Below are positions 42,794 to 52,400 of a DNA stretch of 64,000 nucleotides, in pieces. The DNA lies in assembly GCA_003243425.1 (NCBI GenBank), contig QFQP01000010.1, forward strand, positions 1 through 64,000. The letters are read 5' to 3'. Made by a program: the position numbers and the translations under genes. This DNA is from Archangium gephyra. GTDB taxonomy: Bacteria > Myxococcota > Myxococcia > Myxococcales > Myxococcaceae. The notes beneath the pieces were generated by a model. The model worked only from the letters and a program-made list of their open reading frames with translations, searched no databases and was not told the DNA's origin. Each line of letters begins with the position of its first letter. Position 1 is the first letter of the stretch.

Positions 42794-43419
42794 AGGGCCA
42801 CCTTCGCGAGCGGAATGAGCGCGGTGTCGGTGACGCCGGGCACGAAGCTGGTGATGGTGGGCGCGGCGACCTTCGTCTGCGTGGCGTGCATGAGGCCGAC
42901 TGACGCGCCGGTCATCAACACCCCGGTGATGAGTGAGTACGCGAGCAGGCCGGCGGGGTTGGTCCACGCGATGCCGATGGCGAACGAGGCGATGAGGTAC
43001 GCGCCGATGTTCACCGCGAAGGCACCGAGCGCGGGCAGCCAGAAGCCGAAGCGTCCCGGCGTGTCCCAGTTGCCGATGAGCTGCGCCATCAGCGTGGTGA
43101 TGATGGGCGGCAGGAACGCGTTCACCAGCAGGCCGATGAGCGGGCCCGCGAAGAGCGAGATGCCGAGCGAGCCGATGCCCGCGGCGATGAGCGTCGAGCC
43201 CATGACCGAGACGACGCCGACCGCAGAGGTCTTGCCGAAGTGCTCACCGAAGCCGATGCCTTCGATTGCGGCGGGCGTGGCGACGTTGGGCGTGAGCGTG
43301 GGTTCGGCGGCCATCAGCGTTGCCGACGCGAGCTGCCGCGGAGCGTCGTCGAGCAACCGCGGCATCGCCACGGCGTGTGTCGCCATCAACGCGGCGACGA
43401 GCGTGAGCGTCTTCGTCAT
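42790..43419 (-). CDS. membrane protein, first gene of a coupled trio
   Basis: A 209-residue protein with a signal peptide (MTKTLTLVAALMATHAVA) and about five hydrophobic helices. Patches include GVVSVMGSTLIAAGIGSLGI and LLAYSLITGVLMTGASVGLM. No transport or catalytic motif recognised. Its last codon overlaps the GTG of the serine hydrolase gene. Confidence 0.6.
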   Translation of the reverse strand: MTKTLTLVAALMATHAVAMPRLLDDAPRQLASATLMAAEPTLTPNVATPAAIEGIGFGEHFGKTSAVGVVSVMGSTLIAAGIGSLGISLFAGPLIGLLVNAFLPPIITTLMAQLIGNWDTPGRFGFWLPALGAFAVNIGAYLIASFAIGIAWTNPAGLLAYSLITGVLMTGASVGLMHATQTKVAAPTITSFVPGVTDTALIPLAKVAL

Positions 43420-43496
43420 GCGTTGCTACGTAGAGGAAACGCGGCAGGCGCGACAGTCACGAAATGCCTCTGACGGAACGCGTCAAGAGAGCGTCG

Positions 43497-43700
43497 CTAC
43501 TTGAAGCCGGGAGGCGGACCCGGCGGTTCGATCAGCTCGGCTTCTCGGCGCCAGCCAATCGGTGTCCACACCTCGATGAAGCCAGGGGAGGATGGCCAGT
43601 CGGCCCACACCGCGAGCCAGTCACCGTCATTGATGACGTGCCACGATGGGTGCTTCGGCAGTGACACGTCTCCGACGAGCTGGACGGTTTGCTCAGCCAC
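43497..43700 (-). CDS. small protein of unknown function after AbiE
   Basis: A 67-residue protein from GTG 43700, aromatic-rich (HPSWHVINDGDWLAVWADWP), ending PPGPPPGFK. The start overlaps the end of the AbiEii gene by eight bases, so it may be a third member of the AbiE operon. No motif known; this is an inference from overlap and codon use only. Confidence 0.5.
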   Translation of the reverse strand: MAEQTVQLVGDVSLPKHPSWHVINDGDWLAVWADWPSSPGFIEVWTPIGWRREAELIEPPGPPPGFK

Positions 43701-44594
43701 GCGTCCACTCGCTGTGTTCGGGGTGCCATGACACGACGACCGCCGCAGCGAGCAGCGGGTCGAGAAATGCAGCCACCGCAGCGTGTGCTGCTTCGATTGA
43801 CGGCGAGGCGAACTGCGCCTCACGAGCGAGTGCCGCGTACGGCTTCTCCCACGCGATAGGTGGAAGCGGCACGGAGGTGGGAAGCGCGTGCGTCTTGCGG
43901 AAGTTGGAGGTCTGCTCGAGCGCTTCACGAAGGCGCCTCGCATCGAGACCTTTGATGGTCGAGAGCAGCGCGATGTCGGGAAGGTCTTTCACCCGCGAGT
44001 TCGGTCTTGCTCGCGGCATCGTGTACGCGTGCAGCTTCTCTGCGATGTGCGTCTCGACCGGGTAGACGCGAACCGACGGCGGCGCGATGCCAGCAAACGA
44101 CAGCACGTCCATGCCGTGACCACGTCGGGCTCACCAAACATCGGTTCGCCGAACGCGACGTCGACACCGAACGGCTGCGCGTAGATCTTTCCCGCGAGCC
44201 GGCACTCCGCGCGGAAGCGCTGACCTTCGTACTGCATGCCGTCGTTCTGAATCGTCGGGTGTTCGTCGTGCGGCGCGAGCTCGAACGTCATGAAATCGTC
44301 GAGTTCGAATCGCGCCGCCTCCTGAAGACGTGAGAGCAACTGATCAGGTGAACCGGTGACGCGAAGGTCCACGTCCTTCGTGGTGCGCGCACGTTCGAGA
44401 CGAAGCTCGAGCACCAGCCCGCCCTCGAGGGTCATCGATTCGCCGAACGTTGCTGCGACCCGTGCGAGGAATCGGTCGAACACGAGCAGCTGACGACGTC
44501 GTGCGAAGTCGCCACCGTTGGTCGACGAAGTGCGAAGCCGTTCTTCGAGCGCCTGCTTGAACGTGACGGGCGACGTGTACGTGCGCGCTTTCAC
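43693..44594 (-). pseudogene. abiEii: AbiEii nucleotidyltransferase toxin gene, frameshifted
   Basis: Two frames together encode an AbiEii-type toxin, a nucleotidyltransferase that acts on RNA in family IV toxin-antitoxin systems. Frame one (44594 to about 44120) carries GGLVLELRLERARTTKDVDL, with the NTase Gly-rich start and DxD motif, and FGVDVAFGEPMFGEPDVV. Frame two (44112 to 43693) carries FAGIAPPSVRVYPVETHIAE, KLHAYTMPRARPNSRVKD and LPDIALL, the conserved C-terminal region. A single missing base near 44112-44125 would join them. If real, the toxin is inactivated; if an assembly error, the gene is intact at about 300 residues. The start overlaps the antitoxin stop (ATGA). Confidence 0.8.
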
Positions 44595-45145
44595 GGCGAC
44601 ACCTCACCGAGCCCACGAAGTTCCTGCTTCGTGACGAGCCCACGTTTGAGCGCCTGACGCGTGGCCTGCTTCACGAACTCGGGCGAGAGACCTTCGCGTG
44701 CACTGTCGAAGAGCGAGCGTCGCGCTTTGGTGATGGGCACCGGTCCGAACCACGTGCGTTCATTCTTCGGCACGTTGCCGTGATGAATCTCGACTCCACT
44801 CGGTACGCGGAGTCGCCGCGTCTTCCACGCGAGAGGCAGTGTCACGTGCACCTTCGAGGGCAACACATCTGAGAGCTCGAGCAGCGAGAGCGCGGTCTGG
44901 TGCGAAATGACACCCTGTTGTTCAGACCAGAGCCACGCGAGCGTGAGTTCTTCGTGTTCTCCCGGCGGGAAGTGAACGAGCCGATAGATGCCGCGCTGTA
45001 GCCGCGTGAGCTTGTTGGTGCGCAGGTAGTGAACGAGCAACTGCGGCGAGTAGCCGACGTCAGCCGCCTGCGCGGTCGTGAAGTAGCCATCCTGACTGGA
45101 GGCGACTTCGTAGAGGCGGTCCCAGCACGGTGCGGTCACGCACAA
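44591..45145 (-). CDS. abiEi: AbiEi-type antitoxin
   Basis: A 184-residue protein with an N-terminal winged helix (LYEVASSQDGYFTTAQAADV, LVHYLRTNKLTRLQRGIYRL) and a C-terminal domain (KVHVTLPLAWKTRRLRVPSG, GPVPITKARRSLFDSA). This is the layout of AbiEi antitoxins, which repress their own promoter. It is coupled to the toxin gene by an ATGA overlap and is the first gene of the pair, as usual. It appears intact, although its partner is frameshifted. Confidence 0.82.
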   Translation of the reverse strand: MCVTAPCWDRLYEVASSQDGYFTTAQAADVGYSPQLLVHYLRTNKLTRLQRGIYRLVHFPPGEHEELTLAWLWSEQQGVISHQTALSLLELSDVLPSKVHVTLPLAWKTRRLRVPSGVEIHHGNVPKNERTWFGPVPITKARRSLFDSAREGLSPEFVKQATRQALKRGLVTKQELRGLGEVSP

Positions 45146-45200
45146 AACTCAAGCCACACTTTAGTTTCGTGCGATGCCTGGGCACCTGAAAACACGACGA

Positions 45201-45227
45201 CCTCCGATGCCGCGCGGGCGTCGGAGG
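45201..45227 (-). terminator. terminator hairpin of the act operon
   Basis: cctccgatgcc (45201-45211) pairs with gggcgtcggagg (45216-45227) with one wobble. On the minus strand it is followed within about 10 bases by a tttt run. It lies 29 bases past the stop of actF and 56 bases from the start of abiEi. Confidence 0.7.
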
Positions 45228-45255
45228 CCGAAGAAACTTCACCCCTGAACGGAGC

Positions 45256-46491
45256 TCAGTAGTTCTCGTGCGCCAGCGACTCGGGCAGGCGCGGGTCGTT
45301 GATGGCGACCGCCTTGTTCCGCGTGAGGAAGAAGCCGAACACCGCGAGGAACACGCCGAACACACCGATGAGCGCCGTGAAGTCGAGGTAGCTCGGCGCC
45401 AGGTGCGGCTCGTGGTGACCGCCGTGACCGCCTTCGACGTAGTTCGGCAGCACCAGCCAGTAGATGTCGACGAAGTGCAGCACGAGCGTCCACACTGCGC
45501 CGGCCGTCACCAGCGTCTTGTTGCGCTTCACGTTGCGCGACAGGAGGAACAGGAACGGCACGAAGAAGTGCAGCACCGGCAGCAGGTACGAGATGTACTG
45601 CCAGCCGCCTTCGAGGCGCATCAGGTAGTACTCGGTCTCTTCCGGCATGTTCGCGTACCAGATGAGGATGAACTGGCTGAACGCGATGTACGCCCAGAAC
45701 ACGGTGTAGCCGAACATCAGCTTGCCCATGTCGTGGAAGTGCTCGAGCGTGATGGCTTCCTTCATCACGCCCGCGGCCTGCAGCGCCGACGACATGATGA
45801 TGAGGAACGCGAAGAACGCGAGGATCGACGCCGCGAAGTAGTACACGCCGAAGATCGTCGAGTACCAGTGCGGCGAGAGCGACATCACCCAGTCGAACGC
45901 CGCGAACGACAGCGACAGGCCGTAGAGGAAGATGCCGCCGGCCGCGACCTTGCGCATCATGTGCACCGACTTCTCGATGGCGCCCTTGTCGGTCATCGAG
46001 TCCTGCTTCACCGAGGTCTTCCAGATGAAGAAGCCCAGCGCGGCCCAGATGACCAGGTAGATGACCGAGCGCGCGTACCAGAAGCCCGTCGAGAGGAACC
46101 AACGCTTCTTCTCGAGGATGGCGTCGGTCTCGTGGCTCCACGGGTACAGCTCGTGGAAGCCGATGAGGCCGATGGGGATCCACAGAATGGCGAACACCGG
46201 CAACGCACCGACCATGTGGTCGGCGATGCGGCGCACGACAACGTCCCAGCCGCCGCGCACGGTGTGGGCGATGAGGATCCACCCGAGCGCGCCGATGGGA
46301 ATGGCGAGCGTGGCCTCGAAGGCCCACAGGTAGCTGAACATCGCGCGCGCCTTGTGTTCGCCGAACGACGAACCCAGCGTGGCGCCCAGGCCCGCAACCG
46401 CGAGGATCGCGCCGAGCATCGGCAGCTTGCCGAGGAAGCTCGAGGGCGAGACCTGAATGTCTTCCGGCTTCTTGATTTCGTGGTGGCTCAC
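45256..46491 (-). CDS. actF: alternative complex III subunit ActF
   Basis: A 411-residue NrfD-like membrane protein with about ten helices, the second quinol-oxidising-type subunit of alternative complex III. Features are GALGWILIAHTVRGGWDVVV, LYPWSHETDAILEKKRWFLS and a His/Gly-rich segment (GGHGGHHEPH) near residue 365. It is the last gene of the act operon. The start is nine bases downstream of the ActE stop. It probably acts with ActC in quinol binding or proton movement. Confidence 0.9.
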   Translation of the reverse strand: MSHHEIKKPEDIQVSPSSFLGKLPMLGAILAVAGLGATLGSSFGEHKARAMFSYLWAFEATLAIPIGALGWILIAHTVRGGWDVVVRRIADHMVGALPVFAILWIPIGLIGFHELYPWSHETDAILEKKRWFLSTGFWYARSVIYLVIWAALGFFIWKTSVKQDSMTDKGAIEKSVHMMRKVAAGGIFLYGLSLSFAAFDWVMSLSPHWYSTIFGVYYFAASILAFFAFLIIMSSALQAAGVMKEAITLEHFHDMGKLMFGYTVFWAYIAFSQFILIWYANMPEETEYYLMRLEGGWQYISYLLPVLHFFVPFLFLLSRNVKRNKTLVTAGAVWTLVLHFVDIYWLVLPNYVEGGHGGHHEPHLAPSYLDFTALIGVFGVFLAVFGFFLTRNKAVAINDPRLPESLAHENY

Positions 46492-46499
46492 TTAGGGCC

Positions 46500-47438
46500 T
46501 CACTTCAACGATTCGATGTAGAGGGCGACGCTCTTGATCTCGAGCTCGTTGAGCTGTTGCGGCGGCATCGCCGGCGGGTAGCCCTCGGTGATCTTCGCCA
46601 TCGGCTGCAGGATCGACTCGGTCACGTACGCGAGGTCGACGGTGACGGGGCCGGCGCTGGTGTTCTCCTGCTTGCCCCACAGACCCTTGAAGGTCGGGCC
46701 GACGATCTTCGAGCCGTCGACCGAGTGGCACGCGTTGCAGCCCTTGGCCTTGTAGAGCTTCGCGCCCGCCTCGGCCGTCGCTTCGGTCACCACGACCGCG
46801 GCGACGCCCTGCGACTCGATGCCCGACGCCGAGCCCTTCTTCACCTGCGCCTGCTTCAGGTACATGACGATGGCCCAGCGGTCGGCGACCGGAATCTGCG
46901 CCGCGTAGCTCGGCATGTTGCCGTCGTTCACGCCGTTGCGAATCGCCGAGTAGATCTTGCCGACCACCATCTCGGCCGCGATGCGCTCCTGGTGCAGGTC
47001 GGGCGGCGGCACCGTCAAACGCGGGCCACCATCGAGCGCCGGCTGACCGACCGGGCCCTTACCGTCCATGTTCACGCCGTGGCAGGGCGCGCAGTAGATG
47101 CGGTAGCGATTCTCACCACGCGCCGTCTGCGCCTCGATGTTCTCTTCGGCCTTCACGCTGGCCGGGAACACCTTCGAAGGCTGGCCGTCTTCGCCCAGAC
47201 CCTCTTCCCACAGTTGATCGTCACCCAGCTGGCCCTGCGCGACCGTGCCTTCGACGGGCGGGCGCATCATGCGGCCGTCGGCGAACAGGCCCGTGGTGTC
47301 ACGGCGGTACGCCTTGCCCTTCTCCTGGGTGTCCATGTTCTTGATGAGGTGAACAGGACGCTCTTCGGTTTCCCAACCACGGCAACCGGTCAGAGCCAGC
47401 GCCGCGCTGAACGCAGCGAGTTTCAAGGTCGTCTTCAC
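46500..47438 (-). CDS. actE: ActE c-type cytochrome subunit with two haem motifs
   Basis: A 312-residue lipoprotein from GTG 47438 (VKTTLKLAAFSAALALTGC). It has two cytochrome c domains: CAPCHGVNMDGKGPVGQ in the middle and GCNACHSVDGSKIVGPTFKG in the last third. ActE in characterised complexes is described as mono-haem, so the second domain is an apparent fusion with a small class I cytochrome. The C-terminal motif PPAMPPQQLNELEIKSVALY provides a Met ligand context. GTGA overlap with actD indicates coupling. Probably passes electrons from the ActA/B module towards the oxidase. Confidence 0.88.
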   Translation of the reverse strand: MKTTLKLAAFSAALALTGCRGWETEERPVHLIKNMDTQEKGKAYRRDTTGLFADGRMMRPPVEGTVAQGQLGDDQLWEEGLGEDGQPSKVFPASVKAEENIEAQTARGENRYRIYCAPCHGVNMDGKGPVGQPALDGGPRLTVPPPDLHQERIAAEMVVGKIYSAIRNGVNDGNMPSYAAQIPVADRWAIVMYLKQAQVKKGSASGIESQGVAAVVVTEATAEAGAKLYKAKGCNACHSVDGSKIVGPTFKGLWGKQENTSAGPVTVDLAYVTESILQPMAKITEGYPPAMPPQQLNELEIKSVALYIESLK

Positions 47439-47971
47439 GGCTCGAGCTCCTCGACCATCGTGGCGCCGGCGCCGCTGAGCAGCGCCTTGGTCTTCTCGAG
47501 GTCGAACGCGGGGTCCGTGGCCTCGATCATGATGAAGAACTTGTCGTCGGTGACGCGCTCGAACGCCTTGCTGGCGAACGCCGGGTGATGCGGGCGCGGC
47601 AGGCCGTTCAGAATCCAGTTCGCGAGGAAGCAGCTGACGCAGCTCGACAGAACCGTGAACTCGTACCAGACGGGCACGAACGCCGGCAGCGAGAACAGGG
47701 GCTTGCCGCCGACGATCATCGGGTAGCTCGAACCCATCGCCCACGATTCGAAGAACAGCATGAACGTCGAGCCGGTCAGACCGCAGGCCAGCACGATCCA
47801 CGGCAGCTTCGACGCAGGCGCGCCCATGGCCTTCTCGAGACCGTGCACCGGGAAAGGCGTGCACGCGTCCCACTGCTTGTAGCCGGCGTCGCGCACCTGC
47901 TCGCAGGCCTTGTAGACCGCGTGCGGGTTCTCGTACTGCGCGAGCACACCCCAGAGTTTCGTGTTGCTCAT
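47435..47971 (-). CDS. actD: alternative complex III subunit ActD (DUF3341)
   Basis: A 178-residue protein with two central membrane helices (SKLPWIVLACGLTGSTFMLF and VLSSCVSCFLANWIL) between soluble parts. The N-terminal motif KLWGVLAQYENPHAVYKACE and the PFPVHGLEKAMG stretch are typical of DUF3341/ActD. It stabilises the complex between ActC and ActF. Coupled to actE by GTGA overlap; the actC stop is three bases upstream. Confidence 0.9.
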   Translation of the reverse strand: MSNTKLWGVLAQYENPHAVYKACEQVRDAGYKQWDACTPFPVHGLEKAMGAPASKLPWIVLACGLTGSTFMLFFESWAMGSSYPMIVGGKPLFSLPAFVPVWYEFTVLSSCVSCFLANWILNGLPRPHHPAFASKAFERVTDDKFFIMIEATDPAFDLEKTKALLSGAGATMVEELEP

Positions 47972-47974
47972 GAT

Positions 47975-49459
47975 TCAGTGACCCCCCGAGGCCGCAGGCG
48001 CCGCCGCGTGGTGCTCCCCGTGCTCGTAGCCTTCCCAGTGCGGGTTGGCCTGCGGCATCACCGACTTCACCTCGGCCATGGCGATGACCGGGAAGAAGCG
48101 GATGAAGAGGAGGAACAGGGTGAAGAACAGACCGAAGGTACCCAGCAGGTAGAACACCTCGGTGACGGGCACGAAGTAGTCCCAGCTCGAGACCAGCGCG
48201 TCGCGGTGGAGCGAGGTCACGGTGATGACGAAGCGCTCGAACCACATGCCGATGTTCACGAAGAACGCGAGGCCCCACGACCAGGCCGGCGAGGTGCGGA
48301 TCTTCCGGAACCAGAACAGCTGCGGCGTGATGACGTTGCAGCTCACCATGATCCAGTACGCCCACCAGTACGGGCCAGACGTGCGGTTCAGGAAGGTGAA
48401 GCCCTCGTAGTCATTGCCCGAGTAGAAGGCGATGAAGATCTCCATCGCGTACGCGTAGCCAACGAGGCTGCCCGTCACGAGGATGATCTTGTTGATGTTC
48501 TCGATGTGCTTGGCGGTCACCAGGTCCTTCAGACCCAGGTACTTGCGCGCGGGGATCATCAGCGTCTGCACCATCGCGAAGCCGGAGAACACGGCGCCGG
48601 CCACGAAGTACGGCGGGAAGATGGTCGCGTGCCAGCCGGGCAGCTGCGAGACGGCGAAGTCGAAGGAAACGATGGTGTGCACCGAGAGCACCAGCGGCGC
48701 CGAGAAGGCCGCGAGAATCTGGTACGCCTTTTCGTAGGTGATCCAGTGGCGGTGCGAGCCGCGCCAGCCCAGCGACAGCGCGCCGTAGAACACCTGGCGC
48801 CAGCGCACGGTGGCGCGGTCACGCAGCGTCGCGAAGTCAGGCACCAGACCCGTGAACCAGAACAGCAGCGAGACGAGGAAGTACGTGTTGACGGCGAACA
48901 CGTCCCACTCGAGCGGCGAACGGAAGTTCGGCCACAGGCCCATCTGGTTGGGAATGGGGAAGAGGTAGAAGTCCATCCACACGCGGCCGGTGTGCAGCGC
49001 GACGCAGCTCGATGCCGCGATGACCGCGAAAATGGTCATGGCTTCGGCGTAGCGGTTGATCGACGTGCGCCACTTCTGGCGGAACAAGTAGAGAATCGCG
49101 GAGATCAGCGTTCCGGCGTGGCCGATGCCGACCCAGAACACGAAGTTCACGATGTCCCACGCCCAGCCGACGGGGTTGTTGTTGCCCCAGATGCCGGGGC
49201 CTTCCCACAGCAGGTAGCCGATGTAGCCACCGAACATGGTGAGCACGGCGCCCGCGAGCGCGATGCCGAACATCAGCGGCTTGGGCGTGTCTTTGATGGG
49301 CGCTTCGTTGACGGCGCAGACCATCTCGGTGACGGCGTGGAAGTCGTGCGGGCCGCGAACGAGCGCTTCACGCCCTTCGACGACGTCGGGCAGAACGACG
49401 TCGCCACGGGTGTGAATGTCGTCAGGCAACACGACGGATTCGGCGGTGGAGGTGGCCAT
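47975..49459 (-). CDS. actC: alternative complex III subunit ActC (NrfD-like)
   Basis: A 494-residue polytopic protein, NrfD/PsrC family, with about ten helices. Typical segments are GYIGYLLWEGPGIWGNNNPV, VFWVGIGHAGTLISAILYLF and FAVSQLPGWHATIFPPYFVA. It is the main quinol-oxidising membrane subunit, paired with the FeS protein ActB. The final His-rich C-terminus (GEHHAAAPAASGGH) is cytoplasmic-looking. The gene starts two bases after the actB stop. Confidence 0.92.
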   Translation of the reverse strand: MATSTAESVVLPDDIHTRGDVVLPDVVEGREALVRGPHDFHAVTEMVCAVNEAPIKDTPKPLMFGIALAGAVLTMFGGYIGYLLWEGPGIWGNNNPVGWAWDIVNFVFWVGIGHAGTLISAILYLFRQKWRTSINRYAEAMTIFAVIAASSCVALHTGRVWMDFYLFPIPNQMGLWPNFRSPLEWDVFAVNTYFLVSLLFWFTGLVPDFATLRDRATVRWRQVFYGALSLGWRGSHRHWITYEKAYQILAAFSAPLVLSVHTIVSFDFAVSQLPGWHATIFPPYFVAGAVFSGFAMVQTLMIPARKYLGLKDLVTAKHIENINKIILVTGSLVGYAYAMEIFIAFYSGNDYEGFTFLNRTSGPYWWAYWIMVSCNVITPQLFWFRKIRTSPAWSWGLAFFVNIGMWFERFVITVTSLHRDALVSSWDYFVPVTEVFYLLGTFGLFFTLFLLFIRFFPVIAMAEVKSVMPQANPHWEGYEHGEHHAAAPAASGGH

Positions 49460-49461
49460 GA

Positions 49462-52400
49462 TTACGCGAGCTCCTCGTTCTCGTTACGCACGCGCGCCAG
49501 GTACGTGGTGCGCGGGCGAACGTTGAGTTCCTGCAAGAGCTCGTAGTTGCGCTCGCTCTGCTTCAACTTCGCGACGCGCGACTCGAGGTCGTTGATGTTG
49601 CCGAAGGTGATGGCCTGCGTGGCGCACGCCTGCGCGCACGCCGGAGTGACCGCGCCGTCAGGCAGCTTCTTGCGGTCCTGGCCAGCGCGCTTGGCGGCGA
49701 TCTTCGCCTCCTCGATGCGCTGCGTGCAGAAGGTGCACTTCTCCATCACGCCGCGGTAGCGAACGGTGACGTCGGGGTTGCGCTGGAGCTTGAGCGTCTT
49801 GAAGCGCGCGGCCCAGTCCATGTCCTTCTCGCCCTTGAACGGCCAGGGCTGACCCTTCTCGACCACGAAGTCGCCGGTGTGGCTGAAGTCGAGGTAGTTG
49901 TAGCGGCGCACCTTGTACGGGCAGTTGTTCGCGCAGTAGCGGGTGCCGATGCAGCGATTGTAGGCCATCGAGTTGATGCCCTCTTCGTCGTGCACCGTCG
50001 CCGACACCGGGCACACGGGCTCGCACGGCGCGTTCTCGCAGTGCTGGCACGTCATGGGCTGGTGAATGGCGCGCGGAGAATCGATGTCGCCCGAGAAGTA
50101 CCGGTCGATGCGGATCCAGTGCATCTCGCGGCCGAGCAGCACCTGGTCGCGACCGACGGTGGGGATGTTGTTCTCGGCGATGCAGGCCACCGTGCACGCG
50201 TTGCAGCCGAGGCAGGCCGACAGGTCGATGACCATGCCCCACTGCTGGCCTTCGTAGGTGACCTCGGTGGTCGGCTGAATCGGCTTCGAGGGCCGGTTCT
50301 TCGGCGTGCCGAGCTGCACCAGGTTGGCAGGCACGTCGCCTTCACGGGCGAACTTGCCGCCGTCGGCCGCGTACTGCTTCGCGGTCGCGCTGCGGAACAG
50401 CGGGCGCGGCTCGAGGCCGATGTGGCGCGACGCGGCTCCCGCGGGCTCCGCCGACTGCTCGGCGAAGGTCAGCTCGCGCACCACGTTGCCGGGCACACCG
50501 AAGTGGTCCTGCGTGGAGCACAGGTTGGTGGTCTCGCCGGTCTTGGTGAGCTTGACGCCCTGAATGACCGAACCGCCGGTGCCGAGCACCGCGGCCGCGT
50601 TGACGCCGATGTTGCTGGCGACGTCACCCCAGGTGCGGCCGAAGCCGCGCGCCATGACGACCGAGTACTGCGCGATGCCGGGCAGCACGAAGGTGGGCGC
50701 CTTCACCGTGCGACCTTCGACGGAGATCTCCACGATGTCCGAGCTGTACTCGTTCTTCTTCACCGCACTGTTGATGCCCAGCTCTTTGGCCAGCGACGGC
50801 GAGACGAGCAGCGCGTTGTCCCAGCAGAGCTTCGACATCGAGTCGGGCAGCTCCATGAGCCACGACACGTTCGAGAGGCGGCCGTCCTTCAGGTTGCCGT
50901 CGAAGGCGATGAACTCGAGCGAGTCCTTCGTGGCCGAGACCGGCGCGACGTTGCCGAGCGCCGCGGTCACGTCAGCGGTCTTCACCTCGGCCGTCCCCGC
51001 GTTGCGGCCGGTGCCGGCGATGAGGCCGTCGTGCAGCGCCTTGCGCCAGGCCCTGGTGTCGGCGAGCTGCTTGCCGACCCAGGTGGCCTCGACGAGCTTC
51101 TTGTCGTTGGTCTCGGTCTCACCGACCAGCTGCGCGAGCAGCGACAACGTCGGCTTGCCCCCGTGCAGCGGGAGAATGATGGGCTGCACGAGCGAGGCGA
51201 CGCCGCTCCACGCGGTCGCATCGCCCCACGACTCGAGGAAGTGCGCGGTGGGCACGTGCCACGTGGCCTTCACGCCGGTCTCTTCCGGCAGCACGGCGGC
51301 GTGGATGAACGTGGCCTTGCTGAGCGCGTCGGCGAACTTGAAGGCGCCGGCCGCCGCGTAGAACGGGTTGTTCTCGAAGGCGACCACGGTGGTGATTTCG
51401 CCGCCGAGCGCCTTGATGAGCTCGTCGAGCTGCTCGCTCTGCGACTTCCGGGCGACGGCGCCTTCGGTCACGCTGATGCTGACCGTCGAGCCGATGTTGC
51501 CGAGGAACGCGTTGAGCGCGTGACCGAGCGCGTGCACGGCGGCGGGCTGACGCTCACCGACGAAGATGATGCTGTTGCCCTTGTTGGCCGTGAGGTCCCT
51601 GGCGAGCGCGGCGACGAACTTCTGCTGCGCGTCGGTGAGCTCCTTGCCGCCGGCGCCGAGGTCGTTGGCGCCGACCGCGGCGGCGACGGCCTTGAGCACC
51701 GCCACGCCTTCACCCGAGTTGATGCGGATGCGGTGGTCGGCGTTGCTGCCCACCGTCGAGAACAGACCTTCCGCCGCGTAGAGGCGGATCATCTTCTCGA
51801 TGTCGATGGTGCTGTGCACCGCGCGCGACTGACCGAACGCGCGCGCGTGCTTCAGGTGCTCCGGGCCGCTCGAGAGGAAGTCCGAGTCGAGCGAGAAGAT
51901 GACCTTCGCCTTCGCCACTTCGTAGTGCGCGCGCGCACCCGGGCCGAAGGCGAGCTGCGCGCCCATGTTGGCGTGGTCAGACGCGAGCGGGTCGAAGCGA
52001 ACGACCTTCGCCTGCGGCAGCTTGCCGAGCAGGCGCTCGAACGTGGGGCCCATGTCCTCTTCGACGAGGAACGCGAGGCCCTTGCCCTGCTCCGCCTGGA
52101 TCTTCCCGAAGTGCTCCTTCGCGAAGGTCTCCCACTCTTCCCACTTCGCGGGCTGGCCACCCTTGAGCGGCGTCTTGCTGCGCTGCGGGTCGTAGAGCTT
52201 GAGCACCTCGGCCTGCGCCCAGGCGTCAGAGGCGCCGAGCGACGCGGGGTGCGCCGGGTTGCCTTCGAGCTTGGTGGGGCGGCCTTCGTTGGCCTCCGCG
52301 AGCAGACCGACGGCGCCGTCAGACCGCTGCTGCGCGGTCGCGTACATGAGCTTGTTGCCCGGCACGAACTTCTCGGGCTGGTGCACGAACGGCAGAATCT

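Noticed and set aside
44007..44333. Plus-strand frame within the AbiEii gene
   Set aside because: Antisense shadow; AbiEii motifs on the minus strand account for the region.
45268..46521. 417-codon plus-strand frame opposite actF
   Set aside because: Shadow of actF with Glu/Arg/His-rich low-complexity translation.
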